A DNA stretch of 64,000 nt from Lindgomyces ingoldianus. Taxonomy: Eukaryota > Ascomycota > Dothideomycetes > Pleosporales > Lindgomycetaceae. A program made the position numbers and the translations under genes. Shown piece by piece: positions 1 to 11,973 of this stretch. The notes below the pieces were generated by a model, which had not been told where the DNA came from, made no database searches, and saw nothing but the letters and a program-made list of their open reading frames with translations. The DNA lies in contig NW_022985213.1 in the NCBI RefSeq assembly GCF_010093535.1, positions 305,082-369,081 of the forward strand. Reading direction: 5' to 3'. Within the stretch, counting starts at the first letter, position 1, and every line of letters begins with the position of its first letter.

Positions 1-259
1 ACAAACAGTACAACGACGAGGAATGGACCTTGCGGTAATTTGGGAACGGAGGCATGGAAGCGAATCCTACGCCGCGGAAAGGGTTTACGAACAAAGCAGC
101 AATAGTTAGCATCTTGCCAGATGACTTCCAGACACTTTTCTTTGCTAGGAGGTAACCTGTAACTATGAGATCGGTGATATTCCTAGCTCTAGGTTAGTTG
201 GTTAAGCCCGGCTACGGTCAGCGATTTCCAACTCTTCGTTGACGAGATTAACAGTGAAG
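1..259. other. intergenic, nothing recognised
   Basis: Base composition is that of normal gene-bearing DNA. It lies downstream of the first minus-strand gene. No convincing coding frame, RNA gene or repeat was seen. Confidence 0.5.
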
Positions 260-1419
260 TTATTCGCCAGAAGAAGGCCCCCCCCTAGTCAATGCCTCAG
301 GAACCCAAGTCAAGGCCTTGACGACATAGCCCATTGTATCACCTTTTGGGTGGTGCGGATAGATGATGTGGTCTCGGGACACTCTACTCCGCTCCCCAAA
401 AGTTGTCGGGCCCTGCCATTTCCATTCCTTGACACCCTTCTTTAAGCTAGGCAGCATCCTTATTCCATCTCTCCGACCGAAGGCCCACTGATGTGGTGTC
501 CTCGTAATCATGGCCACAATTGCGTCCACTTCCTTTACCTTTGTCTCAATGGTCTCTAACTCCAAGACAATCTCGGTGACTGAGTCGGGGAATAGCATTC
601 GTCCCCATTCAACCACCTCATGGACTGTCAACTGGTGGGCGGTATTTTGCTCCCAGTACCACCAATCCGTGTATCGAATCGTGATAGTTACTGTTGATGG
701 CGATATAGCGGGTCGGAGGTGATTTTGAAGGAAAACGTGGTGTATGTTTTGTGCATTTAAAGCGTATAGCTGCGCTAAAATATGAACGTGTTTAAGGGCT
801 GACCAGTATTGGGCTCGGAATCTCCGAATGTGATGCAGTTCAAAGACCTCACCAACTCGAATATAATCTAGCCGCGAAGTTAGCCTAGACTCGATATGCA
901 GTTTCTTATACGTCTCGCCCTTTCCTCAGTAAAGATTCTACGACTACTGGGTACGTAGTATGGCAGAACGGAGCATTAGAATATCCAATTTCTTGTACCT
1001 TTAGGAGCCCTCATCTGACTACCAAGATATATGCAGGCGACCGTATTGCTCAATGGTATCACTTTTGTTTCTTCGTACACTCTCTTACATGTCCTTAGCA
1101 ATGCTACCTCAATGCGCTTCGGCCCCATTTGCCCTGGCCGAGTGTAATATGTTTCTCTAGGGTACAACGTCTCAGGGTTATCAAACTCCTGCAACGCAAG
1201 CCAGAAAATCTCGTTCCGAATCTCCGCAGGGATGACACCGAATAGTGGTGATTGGGTTTGAGAGCACATTGCTATCACGGGATTCCGCTGGCTGGTTGCT
1301 TCGACCAGCGGCCCTTGGTGTGTCTGCTTGGGAAAGAGAGTAAGTAAGATGCAGTCTCTCAAGCACATGGTCAAAGATACAAGCGCTGGCTGGAAGTGGG
1401 GCGAAATATTTCTGCTCAA
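260..1419 (-). CDS. 2EXR/F-box-like fungal protein, two exons
   Basis: Two-exon model, 361 residues: exon 1 is 1419-999, intron 998-925 (74 nt, GTACAAG start, CTGAG end), exon 2 is 924-260. The junction keeps frame through PKG|KGETYKKL, and total coding length is divisible by three. The N-terminal half has the motif FGVIPAEIRNEIFWLAL followed by ALLRTCKRVYEET. This is the pattern of the large 2EXR (F-box-like) family of Pezizomycotina, usually of unknown function. The second exon contains HHIRRFRAQYWSALKHVHIL and a conserved-looking TITIRYTDWWYW stretch, then a charged C-terminal part. No signal peptide or membrane segment was seen. The start is the first Met after an upstream stop; a further upstream exon cannot be excluded. 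The next gene on the same strand ends 565 bp upstream, so this is not an operon-like unit. The gene shows no RIP damage. Role unknown; the F-box-like resemblance is weak evidence for a ubiquitin-ligase adaptor. Confidence 0.75.
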
Positions 1420-1983
1420 TACGATGACGAGTTAAATAAGGATGGAAATGGGGAATAGAGGCGGGAGGTCAGGATTAGGAGACGCAAGGCAGCAGCGTGG
1501 CGCAGCCGACGCCGGTAACACAACATGCCGCTGCCCCATTCGTTGAGAAGGCCCTCCTACCAGCACCCTTCGCATTTTGAGTTGATGGTTCCCAACCGTA
1601 AAAGTGGTAGAGGGCATTCCCAGGTGTTATATTAGAGCTCAATCAGCCTTTTCCTTATAATTATATTTGAATATTTGACTTATCATATTCATCATTCTAC
1701 TGAGGGCCATCATGACTTTGTAGCTCGTAAATGATTCAGCCGTGTCGACGTAGCTAACACGTCATGCATACCCAAGGACGCCAAGGGCAGCACTATCAGT
1801 GTGGGATTTATGAGACCTATTCCTTACCACCCTCTGACATTCCACACCAGAGTAGAAGTGCATGCTCGAAATCTAATCTGAACCTAATTCCCCGTTATTC
1901 GGCATTGTGCTGAAGTCTTGCCCGCCCAATCAACCCCTTTTGAACCAGCCCTTCGACTTTAAGCCACTGTCTCTTACGGCCCT
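1420..1983. other. intergenic between two minus-strand genes
   Basis: This should hold the promoter of the 2EXR-like gene and the 3' end of the F-box-like gene. Short frames here are not supported by codon pattern or motif. A purine/pyrimidine-skewed stretch lies just upstream of the 1419 start. Confidence 0.5.
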
Positions 1984-3451
1984 CTAGAATTTCAAAAAAA
2001 TATTCGTACGTTCAGAGAAAAAGCAGTTCCCCGCCATCTCTTTGCTTAAATCTTCCATCGACGCCTCCATGCGCGCCGCACTGAAATACACGGTGTCCCT
2101 GAAATTCCGACCAATAATGTCTCCACAGAGCTGAGCCCAAGTATCCATCGCATCAAGATTGCCCAATCTTGCATCACCACGGTGTATAGGGGTGCCACAC
2201 CACGTGAAATTGAGGGTCTCGACGCTCCCAAAACACTTCCGAAGAATTTGAGCAACGAATGGAATATCTTGCATGTGCAAGCCCGAGATATCCACACTCA
2301 AGATACTCAGATGAAGCTCACGAACTAGGTCTTGAATTTGGCATCTCCAGAAATACTGCATGGCCCGTGGGTAGAGCGTCAATGGTGGGTCAAACAAGTC
2401 GAAGATCGGGTCGGGGGCGAACCAGCGGATACAATGGATAGGGGCATGCTCGCCAAATGCCAGGGTAACCTTCTTGATCCACGCGCGATTTACGGGGCCG
2501 GAAAGCCACATGAAGTTCGTGAATCCCTCAGTGCCGAAGTGGAAGGTTGTAGATCGATAAATCCAGGGGACCAGGTGCTCGTTCAAACTCTTGGAGATGA
2601 GGAAGATCGTAGATAGCTTCGTCACTTTCTCCCCTGTGGGTATGCTTAGCACTAACTTTGACGCGTTGGACATGGCTGAGGGAGGGCCAGGGATGAGCTG
2701 TTAGTAAGAGTATGAGAAAGTACGTACCGAGCCTTAATTTGGCGGCAGACCTAAGATAACTGCTAAATCTTGTGCTCTGACCAGGCCTGTAAAGCTCCAG
2801 TTTGCCAACTGAATATCCCAAGATCATCTGCTGGATTTCAAGAGGGAGACGGGTAAAGTGCCGGAACAAGGGACGAATGATCACCGTGTCTTTCGCTTCA
2901 GGTTTTGGCCCAAGGAGTTCTGACTTTATCTTTTTGTACCGATCAACTTCTTCGGAATGCCCATTCGCAGGCTTGGCATGTTGAAGCTTCCGATGCGTGA
3001 AGAATTCGTTGTCCAGATACTGCCTACCCGGTATCCATCCCGCACCAGATCGCAAAAGCAGCCGATACCTACCGCCTTTGTATCTCGGCTCAAAAAGCTG
3101 GATTAATACTACCTTCCTTGCATCTGGGCTCGCGGAATCAGTGAGGATACATTTAACTGGCCTACCGAGCTTGAATTCGGATCCAGACCCATACCCATAA
3201 TACAGGCTAATGGATCCATGGAAATGCGGGCTTGAATCGTGGTTGAACGACCACTCGCGAAGGTGTTGTAGATACAAACGTCGCTCCTTCTCCTCCACCC
3301 ATAATGAGTTCTCGGGATTCCATGGAGACCTGCAGGCCACTGGCCTGGTAGACTTGCGTGGTGTGCGCAGTGCGGCAGGAGCATTGGTGTTCAAGAATCC
3401 CGGACGCATCCCTGGTAAGAGGTTAAAACTAGAATCAGAACGTCGTGCCAT
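1984..3451 (-). CDS. F-box-like hypothetical protein, two exons
   Basis: Model of 471 residues: exon 1 3451-2728, intron 2727-2676 (52 nt, GTACGT start, CTAAC-like branch site, CCTCAG end), exon 2 2675-1984. The splice keeps frame (AKLRL|AMSNASK) and the total length is divisible by three. An F-box-like helix FTRLPLEIQQMILGYSV is at about residues 199-215. The N-terminal third is basic and probably disordered. The part after the intron (LISKSLNEHLVPWIYRSTTFHFG, then repeated SVDISGL and VETLNFTWCG segments) resembles the leucine-rich C-terminal region of fungal F-box proteins. Such proteins recruit substrates to SCF ubiquitin ligases, but the substrate cannot be read from sequence. No RIP-type stops. 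Without splicing the two halves look like two overlapping frames, so the intron is needed to see one protein. Confidence 0.72.
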
Positions 3452-4455
3452 GTTTAGCGTGATGGGAGCAAGGCTGGTGGGTCCAGTTGTCTGGAGCGCT
3501 GGCCACGCGAAAGCTCTTTATGGTGCAGACACTTTTGGGCTCTCAGAGGGCATGCCTCAGGCGCGCTATGTGGTGGAAGGCGATCCTTCTGGCGGAGATG
3601 CGCGAGAACCCTCGTAGTTACGACAAAGACGTAAGACAAAGGTATCGAGCGTTGGCCGTGATGCACATCGTGGAGAAGGCTGCGAATGCGCCCAGGTGCT
3701 AGTCAAGTGAAACCTTATAGGCGTAGAGTATCAAGTAGTAAAGGGAAGACTAAATACTGATGAATGCGGCCGGTAGTGAAACTTATGACGCTGTAAGTGA
3801 GATGAAGTTGGCTGTGGCTTGTGACATTGGAGCCTTCGATAATCCATGAATGACGATGCTCGCTTAGCCATAAAGCGCTTAACCCTATTCAGCATAGTTG
3901 AAAATGCCGGTGAATGCACGTATCCAATGGTACCCATGACCACATCTGCAAGAGAACATTAATAGGAGATCTACAGGAAGTAGGCGTAGATACGTACCCT
4001 TCTGGAAAGATGATATGTTGCTTTTTGTCTGCTATTAAAAGCAATCCTTTCCCCCAACAGTCAATCAACTGTAATGGGCAACAACACAATAGGTTGACCT
4101 CCCATCAGTTCTGCTCAGGGCACGAACTGCCGCGACGACATCCTATACCCAGGTTATTATTGGAAACAGCAAGGTTGTCAGCAGGATGCCCATTTCTGTT
4201 CATTTCTACATTGTACCTAGAACACGTTTCCATTCCAGTTTTAAACAAACATGGTAGGAGGCTAAACAAAGTAAACCTGTACAAGTCGTGCCCTTTGTTA
4301 TATTACCACATTTTATTCAGGAAAGGCTATAACAAGCGTTCACAATTCATGCCGTGTCGGGAAGCATTAATGGTGCTGCCTGCTGTTACAGAAATGAATC
4401 TGCACATTCCATCATTTCACCATGCAAGCAGTGGAGGGGAAGAACCAAAGCAGAT
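3452..4455. other. intergenic, no supported gene
   Basis: This is the space between the starts/ends of two minus-strand genes. Frames of 60-135 codons exist on both strands but have no recognisable motif. A 231-codon plus frame (3914-4609) runs antisense into the end of the Ame1-like gene and is judged fortuitous. Composition is normal. Confidence 0.5.
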
Positions 4456-6774
4456 TCACGCCCTTCCCTCCAGGAAGCTCGCCGCCCTCTCCAGGATACG
4501 ATTAAAACTCTTCGCTGAAGCCAACAACCCTCCCGAATCAACATTCTTGGCAACATTTTCCAGCACCATCTTCAATGGGGCATATGGACCTTCGTCTTCC
4601 CTTCCCTGATGTTGCGCTTGCTTCCGTCCGCTCCGAATAGCCATCTGGATGTCGAATATTGAGTTGCTGAGCTCGTTTTGGGCGTCAAAGGCAGCCTTCT
4701 CGTAGAAGTGGTGTTCACGAATCTGATCCATCTTGACTGCGAGTTCTTGGCGCTCCCGTTGAATGGCTAGGTACTCGCGCCGCTTGTCCAACTTTTGTTT
4801 CTTGAACTTCTTGAGCCGAAGCGAGGAGCCAACAAGAGAATCATTAGCATCTTGAAGCACCATTAAGCGTTCGCCCAAAGCCTCGCTGTAAGACAAGGTG
4901 TGCATGATTTTCGTCTTAAGCTGCTTACGACGGGCAGGGTTTGTTACACGGCTGACCTTCTCTGCGTCCTTATTGATCTCGCCCAGGAGAATTTCCTCCA
5001 CAAGAGACCTTGTAGAGTCAGCAGCTGTGATACTATTATTGCGAAGACCGTTGATACGCAGTACGTTGATCAATTGGGTGGGTCTGCGCCCCTTCCGTTT
5101 CCAAGACCCGTTCCTAGTCGCTTTTGTGCTCTTGGAACCATTGCCGGCTGGGTGAGGTTGTTCTGGATTTTGCACAGGGCGAGCAGGAACAGCGGGATCC
5201 TCTCCCGCCTCAGATTCGCGGTTGTCATCCGATTCTTTCTTGGCGGTCGAAACGTAATGGACGTCGAGTGCAGAATGTATACGTCTATTCCGGCTGTGGC
5301 CAACGTCAGGAGACAGCTCGTCCATCTCCGGATGCTCCTCCATCTCTTCCACATCATCCTCGGTGCCTTCTTGCCTGGATGCTTGTACATTGCTGCCTTC
5401 TGTCAGATCAGCATTATGATGCTCATCTTCCATCACAATCCTCCGATTACGGCGGCGACCGTTATATATAGACGGAGTTTCCACGTCCGCTAGTCCAGGA
5501 TCAGTGTCGGGGACTTCTGCAGGGACGAGCTTCCTTGATAACTGATGTCGCCGGTGGGTTTCTCTAGATTTACCAACCCTTGGATTTGATGTTCTTAGTA
5601 GAGGGAAATTGGACTGCTTCCTATTACTATTCTTGGACAAAGTCTCTTGAACTTGCTTGACGGTGTTCGGTGGGGAGAGGTCGGCCAGAGACAACTCGTC
5701 CGCATCGCTATCATCTCTTGCATGCGACGGCGTCGGCCGCTGTACTGTGCTTGGTGTGGCTGTTGTTTTCGGCTGGAGCGGGGTGAGTTCATCCTCACTC
5801 TCATCCTCGCCTTGGTCATTGTCATGGGTCGATGTCAATGCACTCAGGCTGTCTTGTACAGCGGGTGCGGACATGCCTCGTTTCGGACGGCTGCGGGAAC
5901 GATCTGCAGGTGTGACGGGTGGTGGTCCAGCGGATTCGGCCTTCTGAGCAGACCGTACTAGAGCCCGCGACACGCCAATGGGCGGGCTAACGGACGAGGC
6001 TATTGGAGTTCGTGCTGGCGGACCTTCGTTTGATGATAGGGCTTTTGCAGCGCGCGAAACCAGCGTCATTTGGTTCATCTGTGACATATCTTGGCCTATA
6101 TTCTGGGCGCTATTCATGATGTCCATGCCAGTCTCTACCAAAGAAAGCTCGTCGGGGGCATAATCGACCTCTTCCTGAATGGGAGAAACTGTGGCGGCCA
6201 CCCTCCTACTTTTCTCCACTGAACCGAGCGCCCTATCATGGTATTCTGGACTCAATTGGTCAATCCCATCGTCATCTTGTTCAGATTGTGCGCCGACCAA
6301 CCCGCGCTTCCTCTTGCGCACGATAGGTGTAATTATAGGCTGCACTCTTTGCTGACCTGGTGTATTGTGCTGCTTTGAGGAACCGCTTCGGTGAATTGAG
6401 GCACTGCGATGTCTCGGGGCTGATCCACTGATACCCTGGCCATCGGTGGCCACTAGCGTTCGACGGGAGGATGAAGACGGTGGCGCGGAGAGTTGTCTAG
6501 AAGATCGAGGCTGTGGCGTGCTTCTGGCGGAGCGTCGTGGGTGCAGTTGTAGAGCAGGGCCGGGGATATTGAAGGAGAAACTGGTTTGAACAGCAGTGGA
6601 ACTGGTGCCGTCAGCAATCAAATAATTGGGCGCGATATGATGCTCCTGACCCTGCACCGCGCATACGCTGCTGGCGACGCTCCTGACGATCTAAATGCTG
6701 GGTTAGCTAGAAAATCGTAGATTTAGGAGATATGTTTCCACATACCATTTGGCGGCATTGGAAATGTTGTGCAT
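4456..6774 (-). CDS. AME1: inner kinetochore subunit Ame1/CENP-U-like
   Basis: Model of 751 residues: a tiny first exon (6774-6746, MHNISNAAKW), intron 6745-6683 (63 nt, GTATGT start, GCTAAC branch site, GTCAG end), then exon 2 6682-4456. The long frame by itself opens only at a GTG, so the upstream exon supplies the ATG. Frame and total length fit. The N-terminal two thirds is disordered, Ser/Pro/Arg-rich, with acidic Asp-Glu-Leu-Ser/Thr motifs recurring several times (YAPDELSL, DELTPLQ, DELSLADLSPP, DELSPDVG). A basic RKGRRP stretch precedes a C-terminal helical region with a long coiled coil (about residues 600-680; RLKKFKKQKLDKRREYL to MDQIREHHFYEK) and ends in NRILERAASFLEGRA. This layout and the C-terminal end match fungal Ame1/Mis17 (CENP-U) proteins as I remember them. 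In that family the protein pairs with Okp1/CENP-Q and links Mis12 to centromeric nucleosomes. Identity is from memory of the family, not a search. Confidence 0.68.
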
Positions 6775-7027
6775 AACAAATGGGGAAAATGGAATGGTTA
6801 ATGTGTTGTGGCGTCAGACGCGTCGTGTTGTCGGTGCGTGCTCTGTTGTGAGCGGACCTGGGTCGACGCGCTATTGCGGGGCGCACGTGAGTGGCCTTTA
6901 GTCAGCGGATCATCGATGTTCCATCCCCCGCAAAATACCTCCACCGAGGTCTTCATGAAGTCTGCGTGCACTCCAACTAGACGATTCACGTAGGACCTAC
7001 CACTTCGACTGCGCATAGTCGAGCGTA
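6775..7027. promoter_or_regulatory. shared divergent promoter region
   Basis: A 253-bp gap separates the start codons of the Ame1-like gene (minus) and the Emi1-like gene (plus). Both transcripts must start within or near it, so it is likely a bidirectional promoter. No TATA box is obvious; individual sites cannot be assigned by eye. Confidence 0.55.
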
Positions 7028-8017
7028 ATGGGTTGGCTCTGGAGCAGCGGCGAACGCAGCTCAGCCAAAGATACCCTCGACCCCTCACTCCGCGAATTCC
7101 TTGATGCAGAAGCACCTACTGGCCCAAAGCCCCCCCTTCCGTCGAAGCTATCCCCAACCACCCCTAAGCCCGCCGAATCCTTGAACCCCGACCATCGTAC
7201 TTCATCGCAACTCTCTACCTCCACCGTTCCGTCGCAATCACAGTTCAAGGATGGCCGCTATGCCGACTTGTGGAAAAATTACACGCCGCAGAGTGTCATA
7301 AATGAGCGTGGGAAGAACGAACAGGATAAACTACGGGACATTGTCGACGCATACAATGAGCGAAAAAGTGATATTGGCCGTGTGGCGCTCGAGAATTGCG
7401 CCTTCGAGTACATGGCGCAGTACGAGTGCTTCAGAAGCCCGAGCTGGTACCAGACAGCTACGCTCTGCAATGCCGAGTCAAGGAGGTTTAACCGATGCTA
7501 TGACTTGCAAACCAAGTTCTTGAAGGCACTAGGATACTTGACTATGGATTCTAGGAGCGCCGAAGATAGCGAGAGGATACAAATGCATGCGGACAAGCTA
7601 TATCAGCAGTTCAGGGAGCAAGAGCAGCTAATTGAGAAGGCGAAGGAGGAGGGGATGCCAATTCCAAGATTCGAGAGTGTGCTTTCCAAGGACAATGTTG
7701 CGCGAGCTGTCGCAGGGAAACCTTTGTCCAATTCCCTGGCATCAGAAGAGCAGGCAACGATAGAAAGTGAGAGTGATATTTGGAGTCACATCAAGAAAGA
7801 ATCCCGGGAGGAGTATGAGAAGAAAATGGCTAAAATGTCTCCTGAAGATCAGGAGATCGAGAAAAGAGCTCTCCTTGGTGAATTGGAAGCCCAAACCGGC
7901 ATGGCCAGCAAGGTGGGGAAAGTTTTTGTCGAAGAGAGCATAAATCGGATGAAGCGGAGAGAAGCCGGCCAAGCCACCATTGGCGACACCATAAAACACC
8001 TTTGGGGGTGGAAATGA
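7028..8017 (+). CDS. EMI1: Emi1-like twin CX9C protein (DUF3128/PANTS family)
   Basis: Single exon, 329 residues, starting MGWLWSSGE, the conserved start of this family. After a Pro/Ser-rich linker come DGRYADLWKNYTP (about 76-87), then two CX9C motifs: C124/C134 and C147/C157 in ALENCAFEYMAQYEC and LCNAESRRFNRC. FLKALGYL follows at 164-171. A Lys/Glu-rich helical tail (about 180-300) ends in IKHLWGWK. Twin CX9C helices are typical of small proteins oxidised in the mitochondrial intermembrane space. Fungal members are usually named early meiotic induction protein 1 after yeast Emi1, which affects sporulation and respiratory function. The length exceeds yeast Emi1 because of the C-terminal tail, as is usual in filamentous fungi. 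It is divergent from the Ame1-like gene and free of RIP damage. Confidence 0.82.
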   Translation: MGWLWSSGERSSAKDTLDPSLREFLDAEAPTGPKPPLPSKLSPTTPKPAESLNPDHRTSSQLSTSTVPSQSQFKDGRYADLWKNYTPQSVINERGKNEQDKLRDIVDAYNERKSDIGRVALENCAFEYMAQYECFRSPSWYQTATLCNAESRRFNRCYDLQTKFLKALGYLTMDSRSAEDSERIQMHADKLYQQFREQEQLIEKAKEEGMPIPRFESVLSKDNVARAVAGKPLSNSLASEEQATIESESDIWSHIKKESREEYEKKMAKMSPEDQEIEKRALLGELEAQTGMASKVGKVFVEESINRMKRREAGQATIGDTIKHLWGWK

Positions 8018-8860
8018 AGACGACATATCGCATACACGGAGTTGTGGCGTTGACATCCTGGAATAGACCTTGGTCAGGGGACCAAACAATTAATACGGTG
8101 GGATTTCCAAGTGCATCCTGTGCATTGTTTTGTACCATACACGCTTTCTATCAATGCGTATTACTCTCTTCACTCTCCACTCGTACCTTGTGGCATGATC
8201 TTGCTTTCCTTTACTGCAAATTGTTATTTACAACGGGTTACAACGAAGTCCTAAGTTAGATCACAAACACGCGTCCTCTTAACACCCTCTTTCTTTGCAC
8301 AAAAGTACGAATGCGAATTGAATTCATACTAGTAATGATTTGTAGTATGCGACAACATACTCCCCAGCTCCCTCGTTTTCGTAAGGTCATCATCAGTCAC
8401 CGCTCTTGCCGCATTGTCCACAACCCCGGCCAGGGATATCCCATCGGCTACAAAATGCTGCTTTGTCCTACCCCTACACATTCAAAATGTCAGTTAACCA
8501 AGCTCCATAGTCTCCACAGAACTCATGGCACGATGACTCCAATCCAGCCTCTATTTGCAAGGTTCATCACCAACGGCAAATGAACCACCGGCAGAATCGC
8601 CGGTTCCCGAAGGCATTAACAATATAGGTTGCACTTGGATCCCCTACAGTCCTGCTCCTTGCGTCGCTCTACCATTGCGTTTACCCCGCCTTGATATTTT
8701 GCCATATGCATATGAAGACAGTTCTGAGCTCGTGAATGGGGCAGATTGACTGCTCGGGGGAGTAACTAGTGCTAGAAATGAAGAGTTTGTATCCTTCCCC
8801 GTTGCGAGTCTTGAATCTAGCGTGTACATATGCATTATCCGGAACAGCTGTCAGTTTATC
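8018..8860. other. 3' flank of Emi1-like gene, no supported gene
   Basis: Composition is still near normal. It presumably includes the 3' untranslated region of the gene ending at 8017. Several 60-90 codon frames exist on both strands (for example 8681-8923 minus) but show no motif. This is the last unmutated stretch before the AT-rich block. Confidence 0.45.
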
Positions 8861-9045
8861 TGTGAAGCTAAGAGGAGCACCAGAGGCATGAGGGACTAGA
8901 TTGATTGATAGAAGAGTGCTCATAGGAATCTATACATATGCGAAATCAGTGGGTAAGTCTTGGCAACATAGACTATTGTGAGATGCATACAACTATGGTG
9001 ACAACACATCTAACGCATCTAACTATTATGTGACTACTGCAAACA
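8861..9045 (+). repeat. solo LTR, family A, shortened copy
   Basis: Starts TGTGAAGCTA and ends CTGCAAACA, matching the copies at 45817-46046 (inverted) and 60995-61223. It is about 45 bp shorter and carries C-to-T/G-to-A changes. No clear TSD (TTATC versus CACAC), so one end may be eroded. Confidence 0.7.
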
Positions 9046-9305
9046 CACACCCCTAGCTTAAATCAAGCAAATGTGTGGGTAATTAAACAGAGTAAAAGCT
9101 GCATAATATAAAACTTACTTATAGGCAATTTATATAGTAAAAGGTTAAAGAGATATGCGTAACGGATAGATAGTAATTCTAAGTTAATGCTAGTACGTGG
9201 TATTGCATAGTTAGGGGTCTTCTAAGAGTGAATTAAGGTCGCATGTAACTTTAGAGTTGTTTAAGAAGATGCTAGTATAGATGTTTATAGAGATATCCTT
9301 AAGAC

Positions 9306-9597
9306 TGTAACGATTCTCATGAATCGTTCCATCTCGGGTTGCTCGGAACCTATCCGAAGGGTCCCCGTATCGGTCCCGACCCTGACTCGACCCTGTCCCC
9401 TGCTGTTACCCCTATTCCCCCTAAGTATTTAGTTGCACCTCTCCCCTTAGATAGCTTAGTAGTTTTCTAATATCCTTTTGTACGAGGCCTATAGGTAGGA
9501 ATGGAATTCCCAGGTCATTAAGTCCCCACGCACTCCTATATGCCTCTGAGTGGATTCCTACCGCATTCAGTCCCATTGTCTTGCCTGCGCTGTTACA
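9306..9597 (+). repeat. solo LTR, family B
   Basis: 292 bp, begins TGTAACGATTCTCATGAATC and ends GCGCTGTTACA, with a perfect 5-bp TSD AAGAC at 9301-9305 and 9598-9602. Related copies: 11974-12262, 25476-25764, 42063-42351, 46657-46985, 48394-48722 and 61726-62014. Mildly mutated. Confidence 0.92.
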
Positions 9598-10115
9598 AAG
9601 ACCTAATTAGTAGATAAAATCTTTATGTTTCTATTTAGATAGTGTCTTAGTAAGCCTATCTACAGACATTTAAGCTGTAGGTTTCTAGTTAACATGTAGT
9701 TTACCTGCAGAGATCTCTTGTTGTAACTAGCGCTAGCGTATAAAATACTACGCCAATTCATAAATGTCTTAGAAAAGCGGAGCTTAGAATAGTAAGAGGC
9801 ATACATTAGTAGTAAGACTTTAACTTTAACTATCTCTATTAGTTTTAATCTAAACTAGATAATTAATAGCTTATTTTAAAGCCTATTTTAACTTTTATAT
9901 TTTCTCTTTATAAATTAAATTTATTACACTAATACTTAGCTAGCTAATTTAAATAGAATTAAATAATATTTAAAAGCTTATAACTTTAGAAATACTTAAT
10001 AAAAGATAAAAGTAAAAAGGTAGTTTTATAGCAGCATATTTACGCTATTAGATAAGGTTAAAAAACTAAGTAAAGAAAGATTAAAAGTAGAAGTAGAAGT
10101 ATATTATAAATTAAG
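9598..10115. other. AT-rich degenerate sequence
   Basis: Strongly RIP-mutated, no frame. A stretch near 9760-9800 resembles the tandem unit at 42537-42766 (GCTTAGAATAGTAAGAGG). The origin of the rest is not recognised. Confidence 0.5.
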
Positions 10116-10198
10116 TAACGTACTTCACAGGCAAGTTGCTTACACACCTAAGTTGCTTACTTTTGCTAAGACCCTACTACACTACTTTTCTTACACTA

Positions 10199-11700
10199 AT
10201 GCATTTTTAATAACACTACTTAGACATGTTAAAAGAACATTAGATGCAGCTTACACTTTAAGCTTTTAAATAAGATGTAATACTTTTTAAGTAACACACT
10301 ACAGCTATTTATAAAGTTTTTTAAAAGATAATAAGTAACTAACACACTAGATAACCTTTTTAAGCTAATTATATAGCTAACTTATAAAAGCTAGATAATA
10401 AGAAAAAGTAGGTAATTATTTAGCACATACTTAAGCTAGATATGTAAGGATTTCCCCTCTAGCTAGTAGCTATAGCTAATATAGCTAATTCTTTACACGC
10501 TAAGCATAATATAAGCTATATTAGTATAAACTAGCCTAATATATTTATTAAGTGCTACTTAGAGCTTAAAGTAAAGTTTAAGTATAACTATAACTATAAA
10601 AAAGCTTTTTATAAAACTTTTATAGTAATTTAAAGCTAGTTTAACTTTATAAAGAATATTAAAGCTAAGTATAGTATTTAGAATAACAACATGTATAATT
10701 TTAATAAAATAAAGTTCATAATAAGCTAAATATCTACTAGAGCAGTTATTATAAGTTTAGAGAAATAAGGACAGCTAAAAGTAGTCTAGCTAGGTAACTA
10801 GAAGTAGACAACAGCTATCTAGAGCATTAATATTAAAAAGTAGGCTATTTTACTTTTTATTATTTTTTAAAGTAGTAATTACTTTTTAAACTAGTATAAA
10901 AAAATCTACTTTAAAATTAAGTTATTACAGTCTTTAAGTGTAGCTAGACTTCTAATTAGCTTAGTTTAGACTAGTTAAAGCACTTTAATATGTATATAAA
11001 AAAGTATACTATTAGCAGCTACTATTTACTAGTTATTAATAGCTATAAAAGCTATAACTTACTTTACTTTTAGTAATACTATAAAAATAATAAAATTATT
11101 ACTATTTATATAATTTTTTACTTATTACACTTTTTATAGCTACTTAATATAAGTTGTTTTACTTTTTTAAAAAAAGTGTATAAGCACTAAGCTAAAAACC
11201 TTATACATAACTAAATTACTTATATTATAAAAATAAAGTTCTTACTATGCTTTAAAGTAGCTTATAATGCTATAATTACTTTTAGTAATATTTAAGAAGA
11301 GTTTTAAAGCGCTAGATTAGTTTCTTTTAACTTATAATAAGTTATAATAAGCTTTAATATAAAGTTACGCACTTTATTACTACTACTACTTATATATAAT
11401 AAGCTCTAGTAGTTGTAAACTTTAAGTAATACTTTAAAACTTAAGTTATAATTAATGCTTATAAAAATAAAAATTTAAAAGTATATAAGTAGTTTACTAA
11501 CTGCTATAGTTAAAGTGTTTAAAAAAGTTTTAAAAAGAGTAGTAATAATTACGCATAAGCTAGTGTTAGTGTACTAGAAAATTACTAAGCTTTAAGTAGC
11601 TAATAAAGCTACTACATAATATAAATTATATAAAAAAAGTAGATTAAAGTAAAAAAAACTTTAATAATTTAAAAAAGCCTACGCTTAATAGCGCTAAAGA
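10199..11700 (+). pseudogene. Fot1-like transposase remnant (C1)
   Basis: The reading starts at the ATG shared by all copies. An N-terminal helix-turn-helix region is recognisable only by comparison with the less mutated copies at 42767-43865 (ARRAKRTLGTAYALSF-like). Around 10430-10600 the CENP-B-like DNA-binding region is followed by many stops. The catalytic DDE part cannot be read through the stops. Mutated beyond function. Family identity rests on TIRs, TA target and size as much as on the protein. Confidence 0.6.
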
Positions 11701-11973
11701 AGTTTAAAGCGTGTAGTAACAGAAAAAAGGCAAAAAAGTAGGTGTAAGCTAAAGTAGGTAAGCTATTCTAAAGGCGCTGTAGATAGTGCAATTAGACTAG
11801 GCATAACACGCAAATATGTAAGTAAGAAGTAGAAGTAGTATCTAAATAATATTCTAGGCTGTACTGTACTATATAGTGCTAGAGCAGGTTGTTATAGGCT
11901 ATAATAGAGTTTGTTAGAGTGTGGTCTTAGCAAAAGTAAGCAACTTAGGTGTGTAAGCAACTCGCCTGTGAAG

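Noticed and set aside
1432..1617. 61-codon minus frame upstream of the 2EXR-like gene as an extra 5' exon
   Set aside because: No donor/acceptor pair gave a convincing in-frame join, and the translation does not resemble the family's N-terminus.
3914..4609. 231-codon plus-strand frame
   Set aside because: It runs antisense into the C-terminal coding end of the Ame1-like gene, has no motif and an irregular composition; judged fortuitous.
6655..6657. GTG as start codon of the Ame1-like protein
   Set aside because: A eukaryotic nuclear gene should start with ATG; a short upstream exon with matching phase and good splice signals supplies one at 6774.
8311..8923. Small frames between the Emi1-like gene and the AT-rich block
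   Set aside because: No motif, several overlapping on both strands, one running into a family A LTR.
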